64,000 bases of DNA from J027 sp034437655 (GCA_034437655.1 DAOTTU010000041.1:62001-126000); one strand, 5' to 3'; positions 1 through 9,898 are shown, counted from the first letter of the stretch. A program made the numbers and translations. Notes: generated from the sequence alone by a model not told the origin.

Positions 1-413
1 ATAACGGAACCTATGACCGCGAATGTGGGCACGAGTTTGTTCTTGAAGGGCGTTGGAAGGACGTGCCAGACATCCATGCGCTGGACATTTCCAAGCGGCT
101 GATTGACTATGGCATTCACCCACCGACGAATTATTTCCCACTGATTGTGCCAGACGCGCTGCTCATCGAACCGACCGAGACCGAGAGCAAAGAAACGCTG
201 GACACGTTCATCGCCGCAATGAAAATCATCGCCAAAGAAGCCCGCGAGAACCCCGAGCTGTTGCATGATGCACCGCATAACACGCCTGTGCGCCGTGTAG
301 ACGAGGTGAAGGCTGCCAAACAACTCGTGTTGTGCTGCCAACCGTTACCCGACGACGGGCATGAAGCGCAAGACGCCGCCACCCCAACCCCCGAAACCGC
401 TGCGACCGCGTAG
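1..413 (+). CDS. gcvPB: glycine dehydrogenase (decarboxylating) subunit 2, C-terminal part
   Basis: This is the 3' end of a gene that begins before the window; the reading frame is open from base 3. It is the C-terminal domain of the P-protein beta half, the PLP enzyme that decarboxylates glycine in the glycine cleavage system. Recognisable stretches are RECGHEF, then GIHPPTNYFPLIV and LLIEPTETESKETLD, all characteristic of the subunit-2 C-terminus. The last 30 or so residues are an Ala/Thr/Pro-rich tail. It ends 13 bases before the convergent histidine kinase gene. The PLP lysine lies outside the window. Confidence 0.93.
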   Translation, partial: NGTYDRECGHEFVLEGRWKDVPDIHALDISKRLIDYGIHPPTNYFPLIVPDALLIEPTETESKETLDTFIAAMKIIAKEARENPELLHDAPHNTPVRRVDEVKAAKQLVLCCQPLPDDGHEAQDAATPTPETAATA

Positions 414-426
414 TATCGCTCACAGT

Positions 427-2730
427 TTACGCCACAAGCGGCAGTTGCATATAAAAGCGGCTGCCGCTGTCGAGTTCGCTTTCCACCCAAATACGTCCGC
501 CGTGCAATTCAACGATTTCTTTGGAAATTGTCAGGCCAAGCCCGGTGCCATGCACGCGGCCTTCTGTCGCACGGAAAAACGGCTCGAAAATGTGCTTGAT
601 TTGCTCTGGTGCAATGCCATAGCCTTCGTCTGCAACGCAAATTGTTGCCTGTGTTGCGGTTGTGCTAACCATGACCTGAATGATTGTATCTGGACGTGTA
701 TAGTTGATGGCATTGACCAACAGGTTGATGATAACCTGATGGAAGCGGTTTTCGTCAATGTTTACCCAGACGGGGGTGTCTGGGAACAACATTTGCACCT
801 GAATCCCCTTAAACTCAGCAGATGCAAGTTGCAGATCAACAATAGTCTCTATCACCGGGCGTAAATCGCGGCGTGCTGGGCTTATGGTGATTACGTGGTT
901 GTTATAGCGTGTGATGTCAAGCAAATCTTCAGCCAGTGTCGTCAGGCGGTCAATCGTGCGTTCCATCACGGTCAGGTGCGTTTTGAGCTTATCAGGTTGG
1001 TTTTTGAGCAAATACATGCGCGTAACAAGGTTCGTCAATGGGGTACGCAGTTCGTGCGAGGCATTCGCTACAAAGCGTTCGCGCTGTGCCTGTAGTGCCT
1101 TTTCCATACTGACATCACGCAACACGCCCACAGCCCAAACCAACTGTTTTTCTGGCACGCTGACGGCCAATACTGTCATTGCACACTCAATCACACCATG
1201 ATCCTCGGTTTGAATGCGTATTTCGCCTCGCCACTCTCGTCGCTTTGCAGAGGATGTTGTTTCACCGGGTTTCAACAAGAATTCAAGCTCTTGGACGACA
1301 TCTTCATTACGGATACGCTCGACGACAGGTTCCAAATCTTTGCCGACCAGTTCAGTAACGGGCACCCCCAGCAGCGCAGCGAATGACGCATTGACATACT
1401 CTATCGTTGAGCTTTCATCACCCTCATGAAAATTCGCATAAATCACACCTTCATCCATTGAAGACAAAATAGTCTGTAATTGCAGACGTTCGTGGTCAAG
1501 TTCAGCAGTACGTTCTGCAACACGTTGCTCAAGTAGAGCAGCGTAGTTCTGGACTTGCTCAAACAGGCTCACATTTTCAAGCGCAATACTCAACTGCTTT
1601 GCCAGTGTTTCAAGCGTAGGAATATGATGCGGTTGATAAAACCCGCGGTGGGTGCTATCTAAGGCTAACTTGCCATAAAACTCACCGCGCACAATGATCG
1701 GACTACACGCCCACGACCGTATCCACCCAAAGTCACCTGTCGTCCATTCAAGTTCGGTAGCGTCTGAGACAATGATCACCTGCTTGGTTTCCACAACACG
1801 ACGCATCAACTCATCATTTTCCGGGTCATGAACCATGTTTTCAACAATTTTCTGTACCCCGAAACGGTCGTGCCCGCGCCCAGCAACAAAATATGAACGC
1901 CCATTCTCATCAACCATCCAGATACCCGCAGCATCATAGGGAACCAGCCGCGCTACCTGTTCAAGGAAACGTGCCAGCAACTCGTCACACCGTGTAGAAC
2001 GGGTCAATGTATTTGCTACATCGCGCAGTGTGTCTGAAATTTCACGCTGCCGTTGTTCAGATTCAATCAGCCGTACTTTTTCAATGGCTACCCCAATCTG
2101 GTTGGCAAAAGCCATTAAATTCTGCGCATCCGCATCACTAAAGTGATTAAGTTCAGCGCTATCAAGGTTCAGGAATCCAATCACACGCTCATCGCGGACA
2201 ATCGGCGCACACGCATATGAACGAATCCATGTCGGTTCCCCGCCTACTGTCCAGCGTGGATCAGTAACAACATTCTTGATTTGCAATGGTGCTTGCGTTG
2301 CAAAGACAAGGCGCAAGTTCTCAAATTGAGAGATGTCAAACGCATAGTCTACGTCAAAATCACCAGCACGCCCTTTTTCGTCATAACCACGATGCCGTAC
2401 AACATGTGCGACACGCTGCTTATCATCCAGCAGCATAATGTTGGCAGCATCATTTGCTATCGATTGACTAACATGATACAGGATTTGATCAAAGAGTTCG
2501 TCCAGTGTCATCGCGCTATTCATTGAGAATGATAGCTTATAGAGTGCCTCGCTGAAGCGGCGTTGTCGTTGTTCTTCGTTAAAGCGTTGGACGCGCTCTA
2601 GCAAAACAGCCGTCTGCCGCGCCAGCATATCAGCGAGGATTTCGTCATTATGGGAAAACACCTCTCCAGCTTGCAAAGTCGTCAATAACCACTGGATGGT
2701 GCGTGTCAAGGATACGCTGTACCAGACCAC
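427..2730 (-). CDS. sensor histidine kinase, C-terminal part (frameshifted from the upstream piece)
   Basis: This is the larger, C-terminal part of a membrane sensor kinase. Domains in order are the end of a GAF domain (first ~50 residues), two full GAF domains (about 70-215 and 235-385), a coiled linker, a PAS domain (about 410-540), a HisKA domain with the intact phospho-acceptor motif ASHELRTPL, and a HATPase_c domain with N-box NLLVNAINYT and DEGYGIAPEQ and GTGLGLTISKEI. The first ~25 residues from the ATG at 2730 are an out-of-frame reading of the GAF domain encoded by the upstream piece, so that ATG is not a real start. True coding begins near 2655, just after a TTTTCCC run. It probably signals to a response regulator not present here. 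Confidence 0.85.
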   Translation of the reverse strand: MVWYSVSLTRTIQWLLTTLQAGEVFSHNDEILADMLARQTAVLLERVQRFNEEQRQRRFSEALYKLSFSMNSAMTLDELFDQILYHVSQSIANDAANIMLLDDKQRVAHVVRHRGYDEKGRAGDFDVDYAFDISQFENLRLVFATQAPLQIKNVVTDPRWTVGGEPTWIRSYACAPIVRDERVIGFLNLDSAELNHFSDADAQNLMAFANQIGVAIEKVRLIESEQRQREISDTLRDVANTLTRSTRCDELLARFLEQVARLVPYDAAGIWMVDENGRSYFVAGRGHDRFGVQKIVENMVHDPENDELMRRVVETKQVIIVSDATELEWTTGDFGWIRSWACSPIIVRGEFYGKLALDSTHRGFYQPHHIPTLETLAKQLSIALENVSLFEQVQNYAALLEQRVAERTAELDHERLQLQTILSSMDEGVIYANFHEGDESSTIEYVNASFAALLGVPVTELVGKDLEPVVERIRNEDVVQELEFLLKPGETTSSAKRREWRGEIRIQTEDHGVIECAMTVLAVSVPEKQLVWAVGVLRDVSMEKALQAQRERFVANASHELRTPLTNLVTRMYLLKNQPDKLKTHLTVMERTIDRLTTLAEDLLDITRYNNHVITISPARRDLRPVIETIVDLQLASAEFKGIQVQMLFPDTPVWVNIDENRFHQVIINLLVNAINYTRPDTIIQVMVSTTATQATICVADEGYGIAPEQIKHIFEPFFRATEGRVHGTGLGLTISKEIVELHGGRIWVESELDSGSRFYMQLPLVA

Positions 2731-3856
2731 TTCGGCGTGGCATTATCGTGGCGACTTGTTCCTCAAAGATACCTGTCCCAGCACGAAGCCGGACCTGTTG
2801 TTGTTCGTCCTCAAACAACGCTACAAAGCCGTGTCTTGTCCCCAGCAGCGGCGTGGCTGACTGCAAAATCTGGGTCAAAATTCGCGCATAGTCCTGGTAG
2901 TGCATCAGTGCCAGCGCCGTTTCATGCAGTGCCAAAAAGTAAGCAGCACGTTGGATCAATAGCTGGCGTTGTTCCCACCGTTGTGAGATATCACGCACCG
3001 CCGCAATGATGTATGCGCCTTCAGCACGATAAGTTGCCTCCAGATGAATCATGGTACCATTAGCACGGTGAGCTTCTGTCTCAAATAATGGCATCCAACC
3101 CGGCGAAACTACAGGTGGGAAAGTGTCTGTAAAGACCTGCTGCCCGGTCAACTGGGCGGTATCTTGATAGCCAAGCAATGTTGCAAACGCGGGTGAGCTT
3201 TCGACGGTTGTAAACGTTTTATCCAATATCACAACACCATCAAAGGCCGTGAGCAACAATTGATCCTGGCTCTGGATGCGTTTTTCAAGCTCTGCCTGGC
3301 GCAAGGCCTCAACCCGGTCCATAAAGTGGGTCAACGCGAGGAAGACAATGATCACAATGCTCAGATAGGTCAACACATTTAATAAATCGTCATGAAACGT
3401 ATCATCATAGGTGACCAACATAATGCCAACCCCAAACAGCAGGGTTATCGAATAGAGCATTACACCCCGGTATGAGAATAATAACCGGGCCACAATGATG
3501 CCAATGATATGGTAGTAAAGGTAGTTGTCTACATATCGAGGTGTCTCTTCTGCGAGGGCAGTTACGAAGACGGCTGCCGACAACAGCACCAGCAATGCCG
3601 GCCCCACAATCCGTACATAGCCCTGCACATTCAACCACAACAACGCACCCAACACGAATGGCGCAATGGCCAGCATCAGGTTGTATACATCGTCCAGGCG
3701 ATGTTCACCATCCAGCAACGATAGCAAAAGATAGATAACATTTACGCCAAGAAGGCCAAGCAAAATATAGGTCAACAGACGCTGGCGATATTGTTGCCGG
3801 GTGAGTTGAAATTCGCTTGTGCGTGCCAGAGTTGAACGTAGTAATGAAAAGGGCAT
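2648..3856 (-). CDS. sensor histidine kinase, N-terminal membrane/PAS/GAF part (frameshifted)
   Basis: This is the N-terminal part of the kinase that continues at 427-2655. Residues about 25-175 hold roughly six hydrophobic segments in a compact membrane domain. A coiled stretch follows, then a PAS domain (about 200-300, DGVVILDKTF to AAVRDISQRWE), then the first two thirds of a GAF domain that stops abruptly after VVIDDFASWRGVFP. Removing one base in the TTTTCCC run at 2652-2658 joins this piece to NDEILADMLARQ of the next frame and completes a normal GAF domain. The start ATG shares one base with the stop codon of murF-alr, so the two are probably co-transcribed. Confidence 0.82.
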   Translation of the reverse strand: MPFSLLRSTLARTSEFQLTRQQYRQRLLTYILLGLLGVNVIYLLLSLLDGEHRLDDVYNLMLAIAPFVLGALLWLNVQGYVRIVGPALLVLLSAAVFVTALAEETPRYVDNYLYYHIIGIIVARLLFSYRGVMLYSITLLFGVGIMLVTYDDTFHDDLLNVLTYLSIVIIVFLALTHFMDRVEALRQAELEKRIQSQDQLLLTAFDGVVILDKTFTTVESSPAFATLLGYQDTAQLTGQQVFTDTFPPVVSPGWMPLFETEAHRANGTMIHLEATYRAEGAYIIAAVRDISQRWEQRQLLIQRAAYFLALHETALALMHYQDYARILTQILQSATPLLGTRHGFVALFEDEQQQVRLRAGTGIFEEQVATIMPRRSGLVQRILDTHHPVVIDDFASWRGVFP

Positions 3857-6474
3857 TATTTGACCCGCGGTACCCTCGCCAGAATAGTACTAACAACCTC
3901 ATAGTTTGAGGTACCAAGTCGTTCAGCAGCATCTTCCGCTGTGATAATTTCGTCGCCTTGCTGCCCGATCAAAACAACCTCGTCCCCAATTTTGACATCG
4001 TCAATCTCAGTCACGTTGATCATCGTCATGTCCATACTAACGCGCCCCACAATCGGCGCACGCTGACCTTTAACCAACACATACCCCCAATGACGCGGGG
4101 CACGGCGGAACCCATCTGCGTAACCGACCGGAATCACAGCGATGTTTTCAGCGTTGCGTGTGCGGTATGTGTTGCCATAACCGACGTAAGAGCCAGCAGG
4201 CAAGCGCTTTACCTGCGCCACAGTAGTTTTCCACGACAACGCCGGGCGGAACCCTTCAGGCAAGAGGGTTTTGGGGTCTGGTTGCAGGCCGTGCAGGGCA
4301 ATTCCGGCACGCACCATGCTGTAGTGTGCAGACTGGTGATTGAATAGCCCCGGGGCATTCGCCGCATGGGTATATTTAAACTGATAGCCGCCAGCCGCCA
4401 GCGTTTCAAGCGCATGGTTAAAGGCATTGATCTGATATTCCGTGTAGTTTGCGTCAGTGTCGGCTACTGAAAAGTGCGTGAAGACCCCTTCAACGTCAAT
4501 ATTTTCCAATTTGGCAATCGCGCGGAAGAACGTGGTTACGGTCTCTGGCAAAATCCCAAGTCGCCCCATACCCGTATCTATTTTCACATGCGCGGTAATG
4601 CGCTGGTCCATTTCACGGGCAGTGCGGTCAAAGTGCCGCGCCAGATCAATGTCGTACAGGTTGACCGTAACCCCATACCGCACCACCAGCTCCGCTGCCC
4701 ACGCGGGTGTATATCCCAGAATCAAGATTGGAGCCGAAATCCCCGCCTCACGTAGTTCCATCGCTTCGTTAATACTCGCCACACCCAGATAATTCGCCCC
4801 ATTGAGCAAGGCCGTTGTACTAACCGCTACGGCACCGTGTCCGTAAGCGTTTGCTTTGACAACCGCCAGCAGCGCGACATCATCAGCAAGCATGGATTTA
4901 ATCTTCTGGACGTTATTCGCAACCGCGTCCATGTCAATGTTCAACCATGTTGGGCGCGCAGGACGATCCATCCAGACAGTATCAAAGGCAGAGACATTAC
5001 GCGGCAGTTTGGCCACATCAGCTTCATCAGCGAGTAGATGGCGCACAACCCGTTCCATGCGTGCAGGTTCTGAGCCTTTCACCAGTACAACATCATGTTC
5101 TGTAAGCTGATTTTTGATCGACTGCACCGCATCTCGAGCCGAATACGTCATATGAATGTCGATAGCCTGCATACCGTTTTCTTCTGCCACGCGCCCAATT
5201 TCACCAGCGGCATCACCTTTTGTAATCAACCCATCAGCAATTCTGGCAATCCGCGCGCCGATTTCGCGGTAGGCGCGTGTGCTGTAGGATCCCAAACCAG
5301 CGAGGTCGCCCATGACAACATAGACACGACCATGACGGTCATCGTCTTCGGCATCGGGGGCGGTAGACTCAAGCGTTTCACCGGGGACAGGTGTCGGATG
5401 AACAACCGCATCGAGCCATTCGAGTGCCGCAAGGGTACTTTCTGGCGTGGCGGAATAGCTATCGTCTACAATGTCGCAGCCACCGACCCCCTTAAAGATA
5501 CGCATCCGCCCGGGCATTGGCTCAAGTTCGGTCAGGCGGCGCAGGCTTTCTTGAATGGGAACATCAAAACAGAGCCCAACCGCCACGGCCATCAGCCCAG
5601 CATAGAGATTGTGTGCCCCGAGCAAAGGCAACCACCGACCCACATGTCGCTCAGTGCCAAACCGCAGATCGAAGCCAGTCTTATAGCGGCTAAGTAATAC
5701 GTTGTAGGCCGTCAAATCCGCACCAAACACATCGCCAGTAACGTCCACGCTCACGGTCATCGCGGCGCCATGCAAGGCGGTTTTCATACCACGTACCAAT
5801 GGATCGTCGTAGTTTAGAATAGCGATACCATCTTCCGGCAAGCCTTCAATGAGGGCACGATATTCATTGGCAACGTTCAGCACGCTGCCAAGACGGTCTA
5901 CATGCGAATGCCCAACATTGGTTACCAGCCCCATCACAGGTTGCGTCGCGGCGGTCATTTCTGCCATTTCACCGAACTGATCGGTGGCAAATTCCAGCAC
6001 AGCGAGTTGGTGTTCACTACCCAGTTGACCCAAGGCCAGCGGCAAACCAAACCGACCGTTATAGCTGCCCGGGCTTTTGTAGACGTTATACTTTCCCCCA
6101 AGCACCGTAGCGATAGCTTCTTTCGTCGTCGTTTTGCCGGCACTACCGGCCACAGCGATGACGCTGGTCCCAAACTTTTGAAGCACCCGTTCAGTCCAGC
6201 GGATCAGCGCAAGCTCAACATCCCGCATAACAATCACAGTCAACCCATCGGTGTCAAAACTGGGTGGTGTAGAACACATAATGCCCGTAACACCACGCTG
6301 CACGGCATCTTGCATATACTCATGTCCGTCGCCGTGTTTAGTTTTTACTGCCACAAAAAGCTGTCCGGGTTCCGCACGACGCGAGTCAAAACAAAAGTCC
6401 GTAAAAATCTGGCTGGCGGCTTCACCAAAAAGCTGTCCATTAGCGGCTTCAAGAATATCATACAAATCAATCAT
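3856..6474 (-). CDS. murF-alr: bifunctional MurF ligase / alanine racemase
   Basis: Two cell-wall enzymes are fused in one 872-residue chain. Residues 1-490 are MurF, which adds D-Ala-D-Ala to the UDP-MurNAc-tripeptide: the ATP loop is GSAGKTTT at 110-117, and DDSYSATPES at 337-346 matches the MurF hallmark. Residues 505-872 are a PLP alanine racemase: the PLP lysine is in VVKANAYGHG (Lys540), followed by GMGRLG, the SMVRAGIALHG region and VSMDMTMINV. The racemase supplies D-Ala, which is made into D-Ala-D-Ala for the ligase half. Such fusions are known, notably in Bacteroidetes. The start has AGGAA upstream, and the stop overlaps the kinase gene start by one base. Confidence 0.95.
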   Translation of the reverse strand: MIDLYDILEAANGQLFGEAASQIFTDFCFDSRRAEPGQLFVAVKTKHGDGHEYMQDAVQRGVTGIMCSTPPSFDTDGLTVIVMRDVELALIRWTERVLQKFGTSVIAVAGSAGKTTTKEAIATVLGGKYNVYKSPGSYNGRFGLPLALGQLGSEHQLAVLEFATDQFGEMAEMTAATQPVMGLVTNVGHSHVDRLGSVLNVANEYRALIEGLPEDGIAILNYDDPLVRGMKTALHGAAMTVSVDVTGDVFGADLTAYNVLLSRYKTGFDLRFGTERHVGRWLPLLGAHNLYAGLMAVAVGLCFDVPIQESLRRLTELEPMPGRMRIFKGVGGCDIVDDSYSATPESTLAALEWLDAVVHPTPVPGETLESTAPDAEDDDRHGRVYVVMGDLAGLGSYSTRAYREIGARIARIADGLITKGDAAGEIGRVAEENGMQAIDIHMTYSARDAVQSIKNQLTEHDVVLVKGSEPARMERVVRHLLADEADVAKLPRNVSAFDTVWMDRPARPTWLNIDMDAVANNVQKIKSMLADDVALLAVVKANAYGHGAVAVSTTALLNGANYLGVASINEAMELREAGISAPILILGYTPAWAAELVVRYGVTVNLYDIDLARHFDRTAREMDQRITAHVKIDTGMGRLGILPETVTTFFRAIAKLENIDVEGVFTHFSVADTDANYTEYQINAFNHALETLAAGGYQFKYTHAANAPGLFNHQSAHYSMVRAGIALHGLQPDPKTLLPEGFRPALSWKTTVAQVKRLPAGSYVGYGNTYRTRNAENIAVIPVGYADGFRRAPRHWGYVLVKGQRAPIVGRVSMDMTMINVTEIDDVKIGDEVVLIGQQGDEIITAEDAAERLGTSNYEVVSTILARVPRVK

Positions 6475-6741
6475 AAACCGTTCCTGTAGTTGGTTTTCCC
6501 GGGCATATCACTTTACGATAAACACTGGTGCTGCTGGCGCGATTGCTATTGATTAAAACACCTCGTTTTGGCTGGTGCAAGACACCCTTAATTTCATTGT
6601 ACGCCGAAACGCACCGATACACACGTCCCTAACACTATAGGGCTTCTAAAAATTGGATAGGAGACTTGCAGAGCATCGCAGGCTTGGCTAAGCTCTACAT
6701 ATCCTCAATGCAGTACACATGATTATAAGGAGCAAACCCGA

Positions 6742-8160
6742 ATGACCAATATTCCGACCAATATATTTCGTAAATACGATATTCGTGGCACGGTTGAAGG
6801 CAATGACGCGCAACTGACGCCATATGTTGCTGAACACGTCGGCAAAGCCTATGGTACCTATGTGCAGCGTGAGTTTGACCTTGAAGCGATCTATGTCGGC
6901 GGCGACAACCGCCCCAGCACAACCAGCCTGAAGAAAGCCGTCATCACCGGGTTGGCTTCAACTGGTGCGCATGTCATCGACATTGGCGAAGTGATGACCC
7001 CTACCGTGTACTTTGCGGCCGCCTCTAATGAAAACGCTGGTGGCATCATGATTACGGGTAGCCACCTGGGTTCCAGATACAACGGCATCAAGATGGCTTA
7101 TGGTAAGCTAGCACTTGCGGGCCCCCAGATTCAAGACTTGTTGACCATGATTCAGCAAGACGACTTCGATACCGGTGACGGGCGCGTTACTAAAGACCCG
7201 AAGATGATTCATAAGCACATGGCCGCCATCAAAGATAAAGTTGACATGGGTGATCGCAAGTTGAAGGTTGTCGTGGACGCTGGCAACGGTCTCAGTGGGA
7301 CTTATGTTCCGTCTGTGATGTCTGAGCTTGGCGTCGAAGTGATCTGCCTATTCTGTGAGTCAGACGGCACTTTCCCCAACCACCTGCCCAACCCCGAAGA
7401 CCCCGAACTCACCAAAGACCTGGAAGCAAAAGTTATCGAAACCGGGGCTGATCTAGGAATTGGCTTCGACGGTGACGCCGACCGCTGCGGCTTGATTGAC
7501 AATCACGGGCATCATGTTTCTGCTGACCGTCTGATCGCAATTCTGGCACGTGACCTGCTGCAACGGCACCCCGGCTCGACCATCGTCTATGACGTGAAAG
7601 CCAGCCAATTGCTGCCAGACATCATCCGCGAATCTGGCGGTGAACCATTGATGTGGAAAAGCGGCCATAGCTTGATGAAAGCCAAAATGAACGAAGTCGG
7701 GTCACCGCTCGGGGGTGAAGTCAGTGGCCATATCTTCATTGGTGAGGACTACTATGGGTTTGACGACGCGCCGCTGGTAGCCCTTAAGGCCCTCGAAATC
7801 CTCTCCAAGTCTCAACAACCAATCAGCGAGATTCTGGCTTCGATGCCGTCGATGCTGGCTACACCTGAGATTATCCTGAGCGCTCCTGACGATGTAAAAT
7901 TCGAAATTATCTCCAAAATCCGCGACGAACTGCGCGAAAAGCATGAAGTCATTGATGTTGATGGTGCGCGGGTTCAGTTTGAAGATGGCTGGGGACTGGT
8001 ACGCGCCAGTAACACACAGCCGGCCGTTACGCTGCGCTTCGAGGCGCATAAAAAGCACCAGCTTGTGGACTATATGCGCCAGTTCAACGAAAAGTTGAAG
8101 GCTTTTGAACAAATCGACCGTTCTAAACTGGAACAGCAAATGGCGCGTTTTGAGAGCTAA
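6742..8160 (+). CDS. phosphomannomutase/phosphoglucomutase (phosphohexomutase family)
   Basis: This is an alpha-D-phosphohexomutase of 472 residues that interconverts hexose 1- and 6-phosphates (mannose or glucose), feeding sugar-nucleotide synthesis. N-terminal FRKYDIRGT is typical of the AlgC/ManB type. The phosphoserine loop reads ITGSHLGSRYNGIKM, with Ser107 retained but the usual Asn-Pro after SH replaced by Leu-Gly. The metal loop is GFDGDADRCG, the sugar loop is GGEVSGHIF, and the phosphate-binding loop is RASNTQPAVTLRFEA. AAGGAG lies 9 bases before the ATG. Its GDP-mannose link to gmd/rmd at 31-33 kb is inference. A good hairpin terminator follows. Confidence 0.92.
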   Translation: MTNIPTNIFRKYDIRGTVEGNDAQLTPYVAEHVGKAYGTYVQREFDLEAIYVGGDNRPSTTSLKKAVITGLASTGAHVIDIGEVMTPTVYFAAASNENAGGIMITGSHLGSRYNGIKMAYGKLALAGPQIQDLLTMIQQDDFDTGDGRVTKDPKMIHKHMAAIKDKVDMGDRKLKVVVDAGNGLSGTYVPSVMSELGVEVICLFCESDGTFPNHLPNPEDPELTKDLEAKVIETGADLGIGFDGDADRCGLIDNHGHHVSADRLIAILARDLLQRHPGSTIVYDVKASQLLPDIIRESGGEPLMWKSGHSLMKAKMNEVGSPLGGEVSGHIFIGEDYYGFDDAPLVALKALEILSKSQQPISEILASMPSMLATPEIILSAPDDVKFEIISKIRDELREKHEVIDVDGARVQFEDGWGLVRASNTQPAVTLRFEAHKKHQLVDYMRQFNEKLKAFEQIDRSKLEQQMARFES

Positions 8161-8233
8161 CCCTCCCCGCCTGATTATTTGGAGGTTTGCTCATCCATAA
8201 TAGCAATCCAACAACAATTTCATAACATCTTGC

Positions 8234-8292
8234 AACCTTCTCCGTGCCAATTGCATGCCAATTGTCATGAAACACGAGAAGGTTTGTTTTTT
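8234..8292 (+). terminator. rho-independent terminator after the phosphohexomutase gene
   Basis: AACCTTCTCCGTG (8234-8246) pairs with CACGAGAAGGTT (8273-8284) with one bulged C, and a T-rich tail (8285-8292) follows. The 26-base loop contains a direct repeat of CCAATTG. Confidence 0.75.
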
Positions 8293-8396
8293 GATTTACG
8301 AAATTTCGAAAATTCTGCTACAGTGGTAGAGCGATTGCAAACGCTGTAGCGCTAATCATAACCAGTTTAGTGTTGGATAGAAGCAGGAACAACGCG

Positions 8397-9884
8397 ATGG
8401 AGCGAAATACCACGCTACAAAACCTCAAAAGTACTGACGCCCGTGAACGGTTACGGGCAATGTTTATGGTCGGCATTAACGGCACGAAATCTGCCTTGCC
8501 GACGCTACAAGATATGATGCAGACTGACCCCATTCCCGAGCTACGACAAGCTGCCGGGGCCACGGTACTCCACATTGAACGCAGCGCCAAGCTGGACAAT
8601 GTGAAGGATGCCAAAGCTGACCTGGCTTGGACGCGCGAATTTTTACAGTTTCTAAGCATGGGTGCCAATTTTTCCCCCGCAGATGTTCAAGACCTGGCCA
8701 TGGACACCTCTGAAGATGCCATGAAACTCGTTGAGGCTGCCCAAAAACGTGCTGAACAAGACGCAGAGCGTGAACGGTCGCAACTGGTCACCGGGGCGAC
8801 GTATGAAATGTTATGGACCTGTGATGTCTGCGGCACGGAAGGCTTGCTGGGGGTATCCAATCGCTTTTGCCCTAACTGTGGTGCGGCGCAAGACCCCAGG
8901 CTGCGCTACTTTCCAGAACCCGGTGAATACCACCGCCTTGTCAACCACAAGTACGAAGGCGTTGATGTCATTTGCCCTGCCTGTGAAACCCCTAACAGCG
9001 CTGCCACGAATTTCTGCGTGAGCTGTGGTGCCGACGTCAAAACCGGCGAAAAAGCCGACGTACGTATAGCAGGCACCCCTGAGTCCACCGAAGCTCGTGA
9101 CCTGGATGCCGAACACTGGTCAGATATGCAACAGCGCATGGGTGTTGAACCAACCTCTAGCACCGCCAGTAGCTTGACCGACACCCGCAAAAAGCGCCGC
9201 CGCCAGCTTCAGATTGGGGGTGTTTTCGCTGTGATTCTGGCCCTACTCGGCGGGACGTATGGCGCATTCTTCCACCGCATCAGTGAAGAAGCAACCATTA
9301 CCGGGCACCAATGGGAACGCAAGTACAATATTGAAGAATACCAGGCGGTACGCAGCGAACGCGAATGCCCGGCCCCTTCGGGTGCATATAACATTAGCCG
9401 CTCAACCCGGACACGACAGGTTTCTTACCAGGAGGAAGTCTGTTCACAGCAGAACGTAGACCAGGGTGACGGCTCCTTCCGTGTAGAGGAGGTGTGCCGC
9501 AGCGAAACGCGCTACCGTGATGAGCAATACGAATCATGCTCCTACACATTCGACCAATGGGTTGATCTCAACGAGGAACGCGAAGCACCGTGGGCAGTGG
9601 CGTCAGGCACCAATTTAAACCCTGTCTGGCCCAATATTGATCGACGCAATGTTGAGCAATGCAGCCGAGCCCGCGACCGTCTGGGTACCTTGTGCTGGGA
9701 TGGACGTTCTGAAAACTTTAAGCTCACACTACGCCGCGACAATGGCAGCACTGCGGAATGTGAGATTGACCAGCTAGACACCTGGCGCTCGTGGCAAAAT
9801 GGCGAACGGGTGCGCGTGAATTTCACCTTTTTCAGCCGGGCACGGGGTCGGGCGTTGTGTAACGAAATGGAAAGGATTCCCTGA
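8397..9884 (+). CDS. membrane protein with HEAT-like N-terminus, two zinc ribbons and a Cys-rich exterior domain
   Basis: I do not recognise a named family. From the ATG at 8397 (AGGA upstream; a GTG at 8370 is possible) the protein has 495 residues. Residues 1-85 look like helical HEAT-type repeats, including DARERLRAMFMVGI. Then come two zinc-ribbon motifs, CDVCG...CPNCGAAQ and CPACE...CVSCGAD. A Lys/Arg-rich stop and one membrane segment (about residues 268-285) follow. The C-terminal ~200 residues contain at least eight cysteines and many Arg/Glu, and are predicted to be on the other side of the membrane. It could be a membrane assembly or quality-control factor; that is a guess. The TIR-like gene follows 14 bases later. 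Confidence 0.7.
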   Translation: MERNTTLQNLKSTDARERLRAMFMVGINGTKSALPTLQDMMQTDPIPELRQAAGATVLHIERSAKLDNVKDAKADLAWTREFLQFLSMGANFSPADVQDLAMDTSEDAMKLVEAAQKRAEQDAERERSQLVTGATYEMLWTCDVCGTEGLLGVSNRFCPNCGAAQDPRLRYFPEPGEYHRLVNHKYEGVDVICPACETPNSAATNFCVSCGADVKTGEKADVRIAGTPESTEARDLDAEHWSDMQQRMGVEPTSSTASSLTDTRKKRRRQLQIGGVFAVILALLGGTYGAFFHRISEEATITGHQWERKYNIEEYQAVRSERECPAPSGAYNISRSTRTRQVSYQEEVCSQQNVDQGDGSFRVEEVCRSETRYRDEQYESCSYTFDQWVDLNEEREAPWAVASGTNLNPVWPNIDRRNVEQCSRARDRLGTLCWDGRSENFKLTLRRDNGSTAECEIDQLDTWRSWQNGERVRVNFTFFSRARGRALCNEMERIP

Positions 9885-9898
9885 AGGGCGACATTCAT

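Noticed and set aside
8299..8308. CGAAATTTCG palindrome upstream of the zinc-ribbon gene
   Set aside because: Only 10 bases and AT-rich; too common by chance without a promoter framework.
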